From positions 1 to 45,547 of the forward strand of contig CASFMJ010000102.1 in the NCBI GenBank assembly GCA_949295785.1: a DNA stretch of 45,547 nt, in the 5' to 3' direction. The position numbers and the translations under genes were made by a program. Positions 32,150 to 39,686 of this stretch are shown here, piece by piece; within the stretch, counting starts at the first letter, position 1, and the number at the start of each line of letters is the position of its first letter. Source of the stretch: an uncultured Bacillota bacterium (lineage in GTDB: Bacteria; Bacillota; Clostridia; Peptostreptococcales; Anaerovoracaceae). Under the pieces are notes generated by a model, which was not told the DNA's origin, did no database searches, and saw only the letters and a list, made by a program, of their open reading frames with translations.

Positions 32150-32170
32150 TACCTCCGGAATACGGAGGTA
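32150..32170. other. 8-bp hairpin without a T-tract
   Basis: TACCTCCG (32150-32157) and CGGAGGTA (32163-32170) around GAATA, in the 90-bp gap before the AtuA-type genes. It is not followed by a clear U-run on the minus strand, so it is uncertain as a terminator. Confidence 0.35.
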
Positions 32171-32192
32171 TGCGGGGTTTTCTTAAACGGTC

Positions 32193-32459
32193 TTAAAGGC
32201 CATTGCTCCTTATAAGGTATCTGGCTTTTTCCAGATCTGCTTTTTTCACATATATTATGTATTCATACATTTTGGCAAGATCCATTCCAAAGGTTCCTGC
32301 TTCTTCTCTTACTCCATATGCCACAGGGGATGAACTTCCCCTGTTTACCGTCCTCACCCTGTACTCTATGCCGTTGGAAGAAAGACACTCTCTTATTTCA
32401 TACTGTTTTTTCATATCAAATGTTATTGCAAGTTCTCTTCTGTTAAAAATGGTAAACAT
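32193..32459 (-). CDS. Small uncharacterised cytoplasmic protein (DUF2007-like plan)
   Basis: An 88-residue protein starting MFTIFNRRELAITFDMKKQY. A beta-alpha-beta plan is suggested by the alternating hydrophobic segment ELAITFD, the helix KQYEIRECLSSNGIEYRVR, and a C-terminal YEYIIYVKKADLEKARYLI. The last segment resembles the ferredoxin-like fold of the putative signal-transducing DUF2007 family. ATG 32459 is preferred because GGGGAGG lies 6 nt upstream; ATG 32462 would be too close. No neighbours hint at its role. Confidence 0.6.
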   Translation of the reverse strand: MFTIFNRRELAITFDMKKQYEIRECLSSNGIEYRVRTVNRGSSSPVAYGVREEAGTFGMDLAKMYEYIIYVKKADLEKARYLIRSNGL

Positions 32460-32521
32460 CATCGTCCTCCCCATAATTATGTCACCTTATGCGAATAGTA
32501 TCTGCCACGGTGTCTTATAGG

Positions 32522-33001
32522 TCATTTAAGAATAAAATTTTTCTTTTCATAATCTTTTACAAAAAACCGTATATTTTTTCGCCCTTTGCAGATAATCTCA
32601 TGGCCTTCTTCTTCAAGTCTTTTTTTCTGCTCATCAATGCCCCCGGGATATTTGGGATTGAGTTCTCCTCCCGCCTTAAGAGTTCTCCAGTACGGCGTCT
32701 CATCTCTCTGCCTCTGATGACTGGCCCAGGCCGCTATAAGAACAAAAATTCCTGCTGTAGTAGGTTCTGTAAAGTCCGCACCGCCTTTTTCCGCAAGATA
32801 AGCGCGTATCTGCGGCAGGGTTATAATGCTGCCATACGGTATTCTTTTCATTACCTGATCATAATAAGCAGGCGGTGCAAAATACATACTGCATCCCCCA
32901 TATTTTTCTATGGCGTTCTGGTCGGTTATCATCTGTATCTTGGGCATATCTTTGCTTTGGCTAAGCATGGCATTAAAATCCTTTTTGTCTTCATTTGCCA
33001 T
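32522..33001 (-). CDS. MGMT-like (alkyltransferase-like) protein without acceptor cysteine
   Basis: A 159-residue protein with the DNA-binding domain of O6-alkylguanine-DNA alkyltransferases: YYDQVMKRIPYGSIITLPQIRAYLAEKG (about 45-72) and the recognition-helix region around PTTAGIFVLIAAWA. In the position of the reactive PCHR motif it has TPYWRTLKAGGELNPKYPGG, so the acceptor Cys is missing and Tyr/Trp stand there. Alkyltransferase-like proteins that lack this Cys bind damaged DNA and recruit nucleotide-excision repair rather than repairing directly. ATG 33001 is preferred, with AGGGGAGAG upstream; the frame continues to 33079 without a better site. Confidence 0.78.
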   Translation of the reverse strand: MANEDKKDFNAMLSQSKDMPKIQMITDQNAIEKYGGCSMYFAPPAYYDQVMKRIPYGSIITLPQIRAYLAEKGGADFTEPTTAGIFVLIAAWASHQRQRDETPYWRTLKAGGELNPKYPGGIDEQKKRLEEEGHEIICKGRKNIRFFVKDYEKKNFILK

Positions 33002-33243
33002 ATTGTCTCTCCCCTTGTATTTCTGTTTATCAGTACATGTATTATACTTTCTTAATAAGTTGTTTACAAGTATTTTCATATGTGATAATAGTTACCGGTC
33101 CATCTGCAAAACATCAGTGATTTGCAAAACCTCTCCACATATCTTAAATATGGGATTAAAATAATATGCCCTTTTCTTGGTGAAACGCCTTATGACCGGG
33201 CACTTTATCTGTACAGCCGATCATATTTTTTTATTAAAACTTC

Positions 33244-33284
33244 TTGACATTTAAAAATTCTATGTTTATACTGAACATTGTTCA
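33244..33284 (+). promoter_or_regulatory. Promoter and operator of the TetR gene
   Basis: TTGACA (33244-33249), 17-bp spacer, TATACT (33267-33272), then the inverted repeat TGAAC-ATT-GTTCA (33272-33284) over the start site. The layout fits autorepression by the TetR protein encoded immediately downstream. Confidence 0.75.
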
Positions 33285-33299
33285 CAATGAGGTGATAAA

Positions 33300-33857
33300 A
33301 TGAATACTATAATCACATCCAAAGAAGAAATACTTAGCCGCAGCCGAGATCTGATCAGACATAAAGGGCTTTCTGCCATCAATATCCGTTCTGTTGCTTC
33401 CGCCTGTGGTGTTTCTGTAGGATCCATATATTATTATTTTGATTCCAAAACAGATCTGATGAGTGGGGCAATAGAAAGTGTCTGGCGTGATATATTTGAT
33501 ATGCCAAAAGGCTCCGACTCATTTGCAGATACACAAGAGTGCATATTATGGATATATGAAAAAATGAAATCCGGTGACGAAAAATACCCCGGCTTTTTCA
33601 CATTCCACAGTATGGGCTTTATGGAAGGTGAAAAGTCAGACGGAAAGAAAATTATGCATGATTTCTGGTATCACATCACATCAGGTATATGTTCAGTACT
33701 CAAAAGAGATGCAAAAATCAGACCCCAGGCATTTAATGAAATTTTTACGCCGGAAAAATTTGCCGATATAATCTTAGCTCTGATATTATCTTCTGTCATG
33801 AAAAACAACTGGGATTCATATCCCATAATGGAAATTGTGAAGAGAACACTTTACTGA
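33300..33857 (+). CDS. TetR/AcrR-family transcriptional regulator
   Basis: Ligand-responsive repressor of 185 residues. The helix-turn-helix is at about 8-50: KEEILSRSRDLIRHKGLSAINIRSVASACGVSVGSIYYYFDSKTDLM, the standard TetR pattern. The C-terminal domain is helical and its ligand is unknown. GAGGTG precedes the ATG at 33300. It probably regulates itself and the membrane protein gene 48 bp downstream through the palindrome over its promoter. Confidence 0.9.
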   Translation: MNTIITSKEEILSRSRDLIRHKGLSAINIRSVASACGVSVGSIYYYFDSKTDLMSGAIESVWRDIFDMPKGSDSFADTQECILWIYEKMKSGDEKYPGFFTFHSMGFMEGEKSDGKKIMHDFWYHITSGICSVLKRDAKIRPQAFNEIFTPEKFADIILALILSSVMKNNWDSYPIMEIVKRTLY

Positions 33858-33905
33858 TTATTTTTATATTAAAACTTAAACATTGTAAAAAGAAAGGACG
33901 CTCCG

Positions 33906-34346
33906 ATGAAAGTTAATCGAAATACCCTGCTGCTGATTGCATGTATCGTCTGGCTATCCGCCGGATTTAATATATTTCGTATAGGTATAACATTATATCC
34001 GTCTTATGTTAATTTGATAAATGTATTCTTTTCTATAGCAGTATTCACTGTCTTTCAGAAAATGGTCTTTGGAAAGCTGGTGGTAAAACATACCGCCAGA
34101 ATAAAAAGTTATGCAGATGAACCGCATTTTTTTCTCAAATTTTTCGACAGAAAAGCTTTTTTAATCATGGCATTTATGATGTGCGGCGGCATAGCACTGC
34201 GAGCTTTTGAAATAGCACCCGAGCGTTTTATCGCTGTTTTTTACTCAGGACTGGGGGCGGCTCTGATTCTGGCAGGAATCCTGTTTGGAAGAAATTACGG
34301 AAAAACCTTAGGCGTTTCTCCTGCTTCTGAAGAAGAGATGGCTTAG
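33906..34346 (+). CDS. Small integral membrane protein, likely TetR target
   Basis: A 146-residue protein with four predicted membrane spans (about 7-25, 32-52, 85-103 and 112-132) and short charged loops. No transporter signature is recognised. AAAGGA lies upstream of the ATG at 33906, in a transcript that begins at the TetR promoter. Followed by a strong terminator. Confidence 0.75.
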   Translation: MKVNRNTLLLIACIVWLSAGFNIFRIGITLYPSYVNLINVFFSIAVFTVFQKMVFGKLVVKHTARIKSYADEPHFFLKFFDRKAFLIMAFMMCGGIALRAFEIAPERFIAVFYSGLGAALILAGILFGRNYGKTLGVSPASEEEMA

Positions 34347-34377
34347 AAAAAGACATAAAATAAATCTGATATATATG

Positions 34378-34410
34378 AAAAAGGCAGCTATCTGATGCAG
34401 CTGCCTTTTT
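34378..34410. terminator. Bidirectional terminator between the membrane protein gene and tRNA-Gly
   Basis: A perfect 12-bp stem AAAAAGGCAGCT (34378-34389) with AGCTGCCTTTTT (34399-34410), loop of 9. T-rich on both strands in the outward direction. Confidence 0.9.
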
Positions 34411-34412
34411 TA

Positions 34413-34486
34413 TGGAGCGGACAACGGGAATCGAACCCGCTTCCTCAGCTTGGGAAGCTGATATTCTACCAGTGAACTATGTCCGC
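34413..34486 (-). tRNA. tRNA-Gly (anticodon CCC)
   Basis: Minus-strand cloverleaf of 74 nt with encoded CCA. Acceptor GCGGACA/TGTCCGC with discriminator T, D arm with CACTGGTAG, anticodon stem TCAGC/GCTGA and loop TTCCCAA (anticodon CCC), T arm GCGGG-TTCGATT-CCCGT. It reads codon GGG. All arms pair fully. Confidence 0.95.
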
Positions 34487-34604
34487 ATATGTTTATACTA
34501 CAATATACCATAAATCTGCAGGAAAATCCATACACGATTTTTTGTTTCACAAAAATTCAAATTATCTCTATTTCGTGTAAATTATCAACAAGCATATTGT
34601 AAAG

Positions 34605-34699
34605 CAGGAACTCTCCCATTAGAGAGAGTTCCTGTCATCCTCGCAATCATGGCAGAACTTGCAAGAAGGTAGTAAAATCTGACCTGCTGAATAAGGTCA
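34605..34699. other. Structured non-coding stretch in a long gap
   Basis: Within 34487-34876, where no convincing gene was seen, two hairpins stand out: CAGGAACTCTC (34605-34615) with GAGAGTTCCTG (34624-34634), an 11-bp stem; and TGACCT (34680-34685) with AGGTCA (34694-34699), followed on the plus strand by TTTATTTCC. It could be a small RNA with a weak terminator, or two transcript ends. No promoter was identified. Confidence 0.3.
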
Positions 34700-34876
34700 T
34701 TTATTTCCCCAATTGTATTGAATAATATGTGTCTGCGATTCTACCACAAAAGCATTTTCTTTTTAGACCATGTCATCCATGTCCGTAATATATATATCAT
34801 TATTTCCCCTTCTATAATCTTATTCATGAAAAAAATGATATATCGTGACACTGTCTTTTAATTTTATGTCCCCTTT

Positions 34877-34978
34877 TCACAGCAGAAGACTCACGACTGA
34901 AAAAACCATCAGTACTGCGAAGCACATAATCAGAACGCTCAGTCCTTTTACAACGCTTTTAGCCGGGTGCTTTTCCAT
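34877..34978 (-). CDS. Small membrane protein, 33 residues
   Basis: A short frame starting MEKHPAKSVVKGLSVLIMCF followed by AVLMVFSVVSLLL and stop: a basic N-terminus and one strongly hydrophobic span. ATG 34978 has GAGGGGG about 9 nt upstream; an in-frame ATG at 35002 would add eight residues. The fit of start site, span and stop makes it more than chance, but it has no recognised family. Its function could be regulation of a membrane complex, but nothing nearby indicates which. Confidence 0.45.
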   Translation of the reverse strand: MEKHPAKSVVKGLSVLIMCFAVLMVFSVVSLLL

Positions 34979-35117
34979 TTCCAAATCCCCCTCATTCTCC
35001 ATAAATAGTGCTAACTCACCCTTTTAATTTAAATATGCAAAACTTTCTCCGAAGTTTCAGCCGAAATAATTATATAATGTCCCCTGTTCTAATAAAGTCT
35101 GAGTTTATATTAAATTT

Positions 35118-35195
35118 TCAGAAAAAATTTTTTAATGCTTTAATTCGATTGACAAATTCTGTACATTTCTTACCTGTCAGTTCATATTTCCACAT
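35118..35195 (-). pseudogene. Remnant of a KYELT-type domain protein
   Basis: A 25-codon frame MWKYELTGKKCTEFVNRIKA followed by LKNFF and a stop. The pattern KYELT...RIKALKxF is the start of a domain found in phage and surface proteins, usually continuing NVKKGDLGG. Here it ends abruptly, and after the stop the same frame reads FNINSDFIRTGDII, a degraded continuation. It is too short to function and is probably a gene fragment. Confidence 0.35.
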
Positions 35196-35264
35196 GTACC
35201 TCTTAGCTAAAATATAGCATGTGTGTAAAAATATAGCAAGCAAAATATTATAAAATATCTGGTT

Positions 35265-35771
35265 TTATTTAAAAGCTGTCTGATGACCACAATCTGAAGC
35301 TTTTCCGGTCATTATTTCCAGCCCGTGGGGCAAAGCAGCAAGTATGGCTTCCAGATTTTCTGCAACGGCTTTAGGACTTCCCGGGAGATTGATTATAAGG
35401 GTTTCTTTTCGTACAACTGCCACTCCCCGTGAAAGCATTGCTCTTGGCGTTATCTCCATAGATTTGGCTCTCATATATTCTGCTATTCCCGGAACCATCC
35501 GGTCTGCAATCTCCATGGTAGCCTCGGGTGTGAAATCTCTCGGTGAAAGTCCGGTTCCACCGGTCGTCAGAACCAGATTATATTTTTTCTCATCACACAT
35601 TTTTATAAGAATATTCTTTAAAAGTTCAGGATTATCAGGAATTATCACTGTTTCTTTTACATCAAAGAGCTTGTCTCGTTGCATAATTTTTACAGCAGCA
35701 GGCCCGCTTTCATCTTTTCGCATCCCTGCTGCTGCTTTGTCGCTTAAAGTTATCACAGCTGCCGTAAACAT
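35265..35771 (-). CDS. mogA: Molybdopterin biosynthesis protein, MogA/MoaB family
   Basis: Adenylates molybdopterin in molybdenum cofactor synthesis. The 168-residue protein shows AAVITLSDKAAAG near the start, LVLTTGGTGLSPRDFTPEAT (about 66-85, the substrate-binding loop), and LIINLPGSPKAVAENL (about 123-138). It lies 4 bp after moaC in the same direction, so they form a small operon. Molybdate transport and other moa genes are not in the window. Confidence 0.9.
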   Translation of the reverse strand: MFTAAVITLSDKAAAGMRKDESGPAAVKIMQRDKLFDVKETVIIPDNPELLKNILIKMCDEKKYNLVLTTGGTGLSPRDFTPEATMEIADRMVPGIAEYMRAKSMEITPRAMLSRGVAVVRKETLIINLPGSPKAVAENLEAILAALPHGLEIMTGKASDCGHQTAFK

Positions 35772-35775
35772 ATCA

Positions 35776-36252
35776 TCATCTCCTGTTTATTACTGTTCCG
35801 CTTTGTCCACCTGTCTTTTCAAGCAGACGTATGTCTGATATCTCCATTGTTTTGTCTAAAGCTTTACACATATCATATACAGTCAGCAAAGCTACTGATA
35901 CTCCGGTCAGTGCTTCCATTTCTGCTCCTGTCTTGCCTGTTGTTTTTACGGTACATGTGCATTTTACAAGTTTTTCTTTTTCATCAAGTTCAAAATCCAT
36001 GTTACAGCCTCCAACAGGGATCTGATGGCACATGGGTATTATCTCCCAGGTTTTCTTAACTGCCATGATCCCTGCCACGGTAGCAGTTCCAAGCACATCA
36101 CCCTTGGCTCCGTTTCCTTTTTCTATGATATCATAGATTTTTTCATTTACTTTTATATACCCTTCTGCAGCTGCGGTTCTGTATGTATCTTTTTTTTCAG
36201 TCACATCTACCATAACCGGCCTGCCATCATTTCCCAAATGATTCAGTTTCAT
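35776..36252 (-). CDS. moaC: Cyclic pyranopterin monophosphate synthase MoaC
   Basis: Second step of molybdenum cofactor synthesis. The 158-residue protein has the MoaC hallmarks: PVMVDVTEKKDTYRTAAAEGYIKV (about 12-35), KGDVLGTATVAGIMAVKKTWEIIPMCHQIPVGGCNM (about 50-85), VKTTGKTGAEMEALTGVSVALLTVYDMCKA (about 103-132). ATG 36252 is chosen, with GGGAG 8 nt upstream. Followed at once by mogA. Confidence 0.95.
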   Translation of the reverse strand: MKLNHLGNDGRPVMVDVTEKKDTYRTAAAEGYIKVNEKIYDIIEKGNGAKGDVLGTATVAGIMAVKKTWEIIPMCHQIPVGGCNMDFELDEKEKLVKCTCTVKTTGKTGAEMEALTGVSVALLTVYDMCKALDKTMEISDIRLLEKTGGQSGTVINRR

Positions 36253-36271
36253 TACTTTACTCCCAATAAAC

Positions 36272-36300
36272 AAGGCTCTCCGCTGTATACGAAGAGCCTT
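36272..36300 (-). terminator. Terminator after yqeY
   Basis: AAGGCTCT (36272-36279) with AGAGCCTT (36293-36300). The minus strand continues GTTTATT. It separates the rpsU-yqeY unit from moaC-mogA. Confidence 0.65.
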
Positions 36301-36310
36301 TTGAACATAT

Positions 36311-36757
36311 TTATCCCAAAAAGTCTGTAACTACTTTTTTTACTGTATTGCCGTCTGCCCGGCCTTTTAACCTGGCCATTACCGGGCCCATAAGTTTGCC
36401 CATATTCTGCCTGCCGCTTTCTATACCCAATTGAGTCGCGACATCTCTCACTGTCTTTAGAATCTCTTCCTCGGAAAGCTGCTCCGGCAAATACCTGTTA
36501 AGGATTTCTATCTCGGCCTTATATGAATCGATAAGATCTGTTCTTCCGGCTTTTTCAAAATCAGCAAGTGCATCCTTTCTCATTTTGACCTGTTTTGATA
36601 AAACGGCCACGATGCCCTCGTCGCTAAGCTCTTCTCTGTTATCCACCTCATACTGCTTAATTGCAGCTCTGGCAAAACTGATAGTGTTCTTAGCTGTTTC
36701 GTCCTTTGCTTTCATGGCTTCCTTGAAATCCGCCATAAGCTTTTCTTTTAATGTCAT
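36311..36757 (-). CDS. yqeY: GatB/YqeY domain protein
   Basis: A 148-residue soluble protein of the GatB/YqeY family: LMADFKEAMKAKDETAKNTISFARAAIKQYEVDNRE (about 5-40), LSDEGIVAVLSKQVKMRKDALADFEKAGR, and the C-terminal MGKLMGPVMARLKGRADGNTVKKVVTDFL. The free-standing proteins resemble the tail domain of the tRNA amidotransferase subunit GatB; their role is unclear. It often follows rpsU in Firmicutes, as here. ATG 36757 is used with GAGGTG upstream; a GTG at 36766 is possible. Confidence 0.9.
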   Translation of the reverse strand: MTLKEKLMADFKEAMKAKDETAKNTISFARAAIKQYEVDNREELSDEGIVAVLSKQVKMRKDALADFEKAGRTDLIDSYKAEIEILNRYLPEQLSEEEILKTVRDVATQLGIESGRQNMGKLMGPVMARLKGRADGNTVKKVVTDFLG

Positions 36758-36843
36758 TTCTCTCACCTCTTTTTCCGAAAGCTTTCTTGCGTTTTTAAAA
36801 GCTGCCGGCTCTTTTTTACCGGTTAAGAATGACTGGATTTATA

Positions 36844-37023
36844 TTAGTATTTCTTAGCCTTTTTTCTCGCAGCTTCAGATTTTTTCTTTCTCTTAACGCT
36901 TGGTTTTTCGTAATGTTCTCTTTTTCTGAGCTCAGACATAACGCCGTCTCTTGCGCATGATCTCTTAAATCTCTTAAGAGCGCTCTCCAAGCTTTCATTT
37001 TCTCTTACGATTACTTGTGCCAT
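36844..37023 (-). CDS. rpsU: Ribosomal protein bS21
   Basis: A 59-residue small-subunit protein: [20 protein letters not shown] then [35 protein letters not shown], matching bS21 over its length, with a very basic tail. GGAGGTG lies about 9 nt before the ATG. The longer open frame to 37080 lacks a ribosome binding site. Confidence 0.97.
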   Translation of the reverse strand: MAQVIVRENESLESALKRFKRSCARDGVMSELRKREHYEKPSVKRKKKSEAARKKAKKY

Positions 37024-37095
37024 ATCCTGATTCACCTCCTGACTTATATGAGATCTATGAGCCTTGTGAACAGTTATCAAGCCGATAACGGATAT

Positions 37096-37124
37096 ATTAT
37101 ACTATTATTGGCTGTCCGACGCAA
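37096..37124 (-). promoter_or_regulatory. rpsU promoter
   Basis: Minus strand TTGCGT (37124-37119), 17-bp spacer, TATAAT (37101-37096), about 70 nt before the rpsU ATG. Confidence 0.75.
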
Positions 37125-37226
37125 GATTTTTTTTGATAAAGCCATGTCGTTTTTTCACATTTTATATTTTGAAATCCTCAATATGGGAGTCTATCTTTCT
37201 TAGCTTGGTATACTTAATGTTATCAA

Positions 37227-37264
37227 AAAAAGTCCGCAGCCATCTGTAATAGCACGGACTTTTT
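37227..37264 (-). terminator. Terminator of the M28 peptidase gene
   Basis: A stem of AAAAAGTCCG against CGGACTTTTT (37255-37264 with 37227-37236) and an 18-base loop, T-rich on the minus strand. It lies 14 bp past the stop at 37278. Confidence 0.85.
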
Positions 37265-37277
37265 CTGCTACATAATA

Positions 37278-39266
37278 TTATTTTATGAAAAGATCAGAAT
37301 TATTAACTTTTTTAACTTTTGCATGTACTGCAAAAGCTCCGCTGACCGCAATTAACATTATAACAATCCATGTCGTAATCAGACTGTTATCTCCTGTCAT
37401 CGGGAGTTTCCCTTCGCTGCTGGGTTCTTTCACAACTTGAGAGTTTCCTTCAGGCTGACTCTTGTTATCATTATGCGATTGTTTTGTTGGCTGCTCATTA
37501 TCCTTGGCCGGCTCTGTCACCTGCTCTTTATCTTCAGCCTGATCTGTTGCCGGGTTTTCAGATTCTTCAGGCTTCTGAACCTCTTTCAGAGCCATAGATG
37601 TTGAATATTTCTCAGTTATGGGTCTGTCAAAAGTACCTTTAACATTGGCTGTTCCTTCTCCTGTTGCATAAGCTGCTGTAAGAGTTGCGCCCTCCGGTGC
37701 CAGAACAGCATAGTCATTGGATGCGAATCCGACGCTTTCACATGTATTTCCGTCTGCATACTCAAATACATACGTGATTTCATCATACAGATATGAAAGA
37801 TCCTTGGCATTGGCAGCAGCAATCTTACTGCTGCCCTCTTCATAATAAAATTCCACTGATTTTGTAAGTTTATTGTCTATGGCCATGGCTATGCCTTTTG
37901 ACATCATGTTGGTGCATTCTACAAGCCTTTCGATACTGTAGTTTTTCGCCATGGAATCATCGGCAGTATGATTCACCGGTTCTATATCGTCAGTTTCATC
38001 CGTTGTTCTTATCATGCTGGCAGCATCGATGCCTTTATCACAAAAAGATTCATGATCTGAAGCTCCATACTGGAACCATCTTACGTTTTCTGTACCTTCA
38101 ATCCAGTCAAGATCATTTGCACCTGTTACTATGAGAGCCGCCGCGATGTTGAAGACACCTCCCATGCCTGGAGCTATATCAAGGCTGACTGCATCAGCAT
38201 CTTCCCATGAAGTTGAAAGCATATCCATATTGAAATTTATGCTCATGGCAATTTCTTCTTCTGTAAGCGTATCCACATATGCTTTTGAGCCATTCAGACC
38301 TCCTTCTTCACCACCTACTGCTGCGAAGCGTATCTCGACTCCGCCTGTATCAACATCTTTATACAGTGATGCCAGTTCCAGCAGTGCGGCTACAGCCGAA
38401 GCATTATCAGTAGCCCCGGGGGAACCCATTACGCTGTCAAGATGACCTGTCACATGAATTATAGCAGAGGGTTCTTCTGTACCTGCTTCTTTCACAGCAC
38501 ATACATTCCATGATATAGATCTTTCAACAGTTCCTATTTCTTCCACCTGCCCGGTCTTGAGCAATTCTCCTGCAGTTACGTTAAATGCCAGGACAGGAAT
38601 ATTGTTATCATTAAGATTTCTAATGGACAGCGATCTGTTGCCTGTATCGTTGTAGACTATAAGCATAGCCGCTTTTTCTGCTTCAGCCTTGTCAACAGCC
38701 TGATTCATAAAATCTGCCGCCGACAGAGCAGTATAGGTGGGATCCAGTGTAGTCTTCGCAGAATCAAGTTCAGCCAGTTTACTGAACAGACTATTATTTA
38801 CTAAAACGATATCATTTTCATCAATAGCCCACTGTGATATAATTTCTGTATTTTCCGGATTATTGTCCGTAAAATCTTTAAATTCCGGATTGGTCACAGC
38901 TTCAACAGGTTCGTTAAAATAATAGTTCCCGTAATATTCCTTGCCATCTGCCTTTAAATAAGCCACTGTGGTTGCTTTGCTTTCCGGCAGCTGATACTCC
39001 TGTATCTGTGCTTCATATCCCATACCATCCAGTTGTTCTTTTATATATTCTGCCGCAGCCTTTTCATTAGGTGTACCCATCAGTCTGACACCTATTCCCT
39101 CAGACAAAGCCTCTACATGGCTGTTAAGAGTTTCGGCGCTGCCAGCCTTATACACTGTTTCTGATTTTGATGACATGGCAGCAAATGCCGATCCGCCGCC
39201 TGCCGACAAGACCATGGTCATTATGAGTCCAACGGCCAGTGTCTTTTTAAGCTTACTTAAAAACAT
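37278..39266 (-). CDS. Wall-anchored M28 family aminopeptidase-like metalloprotease
   Basis: Secreted zinc peptidase of 662 residues, sortase-anchored. Signal peptide at about 1-29. A PA-type insert (about 120-230) precedes the M28 core: HVTGHLDSVMGSPGATDNASAVAALLELA (about 272-300, His and Asp zinc ligands), RFAAVGGEEGGLNGSKAYV (about 310-328, catalytic Glu-Glu), NMDMLS and WFQYGASDHESFCDKGI (about 395-412). A Pro/Glu/Gln-rich stalk (about 560-620) leads to LPMTGD, a hydrophobic span and a basic tail. AAGGAGG lies 8 nt before the ATG. It probably trims peptides at the cell surface to feed amino acid uptake. Confidence 0.9.
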   Translation of the reverse strand: MFLSKLKKTLAVGLIMTMVLSAGGGSAFAAMSSKSETVYKAGSAETLNSHVEALSEGIGVRLMGTPNEKAAAEYIKEQLDGMGYEAQIQEYQLPESKATTVAYLKADGKEYYGNYYFNEPVEAVTNPEFKDFTDNNPENTEIISQWAIDENDIVLVNNSLFSKLAELDSAKTTLDPTYTALSAADFMNQAVDKAEAEKAAMLIVYNDTGNRSLSIRNLNDNNIPVLAFNVTAGELLKTGQVEEIGTVERSISWNVCAVKEAGTEEPSAIIHVTGHLDSVMGSPGATDNASAVAALLELASLYKDVDTGGVEIRFAAVGGEEGGLNGSKAYVDTLTEEEIAMSINFNMDMLSTSWEDADAVSLDIAPGMGGVFNIAAALIVTGANDLDWIEGTENVRWFQYGASDHESFCDKGIDAASMIRTTDETDDIEPVNHTADDSMAKNYSIERLVECTNMMSKGIAMAIDNKLTKSVEFYYEEGSSKIAAANAKDLSYLYDEITYVFEYADGNTCESVGFASNDYAVLAPEGATLTAAYATGEGTANVKGTFDRPITEKYSTSMALKEVQKPEESENPATDQAEDKEQVTEPAKDNEQPTKQSHNDNKSQPEGNSQVVKEPSSEGKLPMTGDNSLITTWIVIMLIAVSGAFAVHAKVKKVNNSDLFIK

Positions 39267-39287
39267 TATTTTTTACCTCCTTATTAT

Positions 39288-39323
39288 GTCCGGTAAATTC
39301 TCTCTCCTTTTTCCTCACCGGAC
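39288..39323 (-). promoter_or_regulatory. Inverted repeat in the leader of the M28 gene
   Basis: GTCCGGT (39288-39294) and ACCGGAC (39317-39323) lie between the promoter and the ribosome binding site. Folded in the mRNA, the stem would end just before AAGGAGG and could influence translation. Confidence 0.45.
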
Positions 39324-39333
39324 TTATGGAGAG

Positions 39334-39362
39334 ATTATAGCATGCAGTTTTTTAAATTTCAA
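39334..39362 (-). promoter_or_regulatory. Promoter of the M28 peptidase gene
   Basis: Minus strand TTGAAA (39362-39357), 17-bp spacer, TATAAT (39339-39334), giving a leader of about 60 nt. Confidence 0.8.
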
Positions 39363-39605
39363 GCACTTTTTTAATAAAAATTCATTTTATTTAATTTTTA
39401 TAAATAAGATGATTTGTTTTGAGTGTGTTCTTCCTTATTTGTCAAGTAGTTTTCCATTCTTCGCAATGTTGTGCCTGTTCATGTTATGCATATTTATTCT
39501 TTAAGATGATCTGAATGCCTCATGATACATGGCTGTATCTCGAGAGCAAAAATAAATTTATTGACCTCCGCTTCTACATTCTGCCTATACTTTTGTATAG
39601 ATAAA
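39363..39605. other. Intergenic stretch without a gene
   Basis: A+T-rich sequence between the M28 promoter and the terminator of the HIT gene. No open frame with a ribosome binding site and no RNA gene was seen. Confidence 0.5.
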
Positions 39606-39637
39606 AAACTGCCGGCAATCTGATTTGCCGGCAGTTT
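39606..39637 (-). terminator. Terminator after the HIT protein gene
   Basis: Perfect 13-bp stem AAACTGCCGGCAA (39606-39618) with TTGCCGGCAGTTT (39625-39637), loop of 6, followed on the minus strand by TTT. Confidence 0.85.
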
Positions 39638-39686
39638 ACATTTATATAAGAATTATATCAAGAGCTCGTTAAAAACGATTCACTCA

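Noticed and set aside
34720..34800. Tiny minus-strand frames of 16-19 codons with GGGGAAATA upstream
   Set aside because: They have no hydrophobic or other protein-like pattern and are short enough to arise by chance in A+T-rich sequence.
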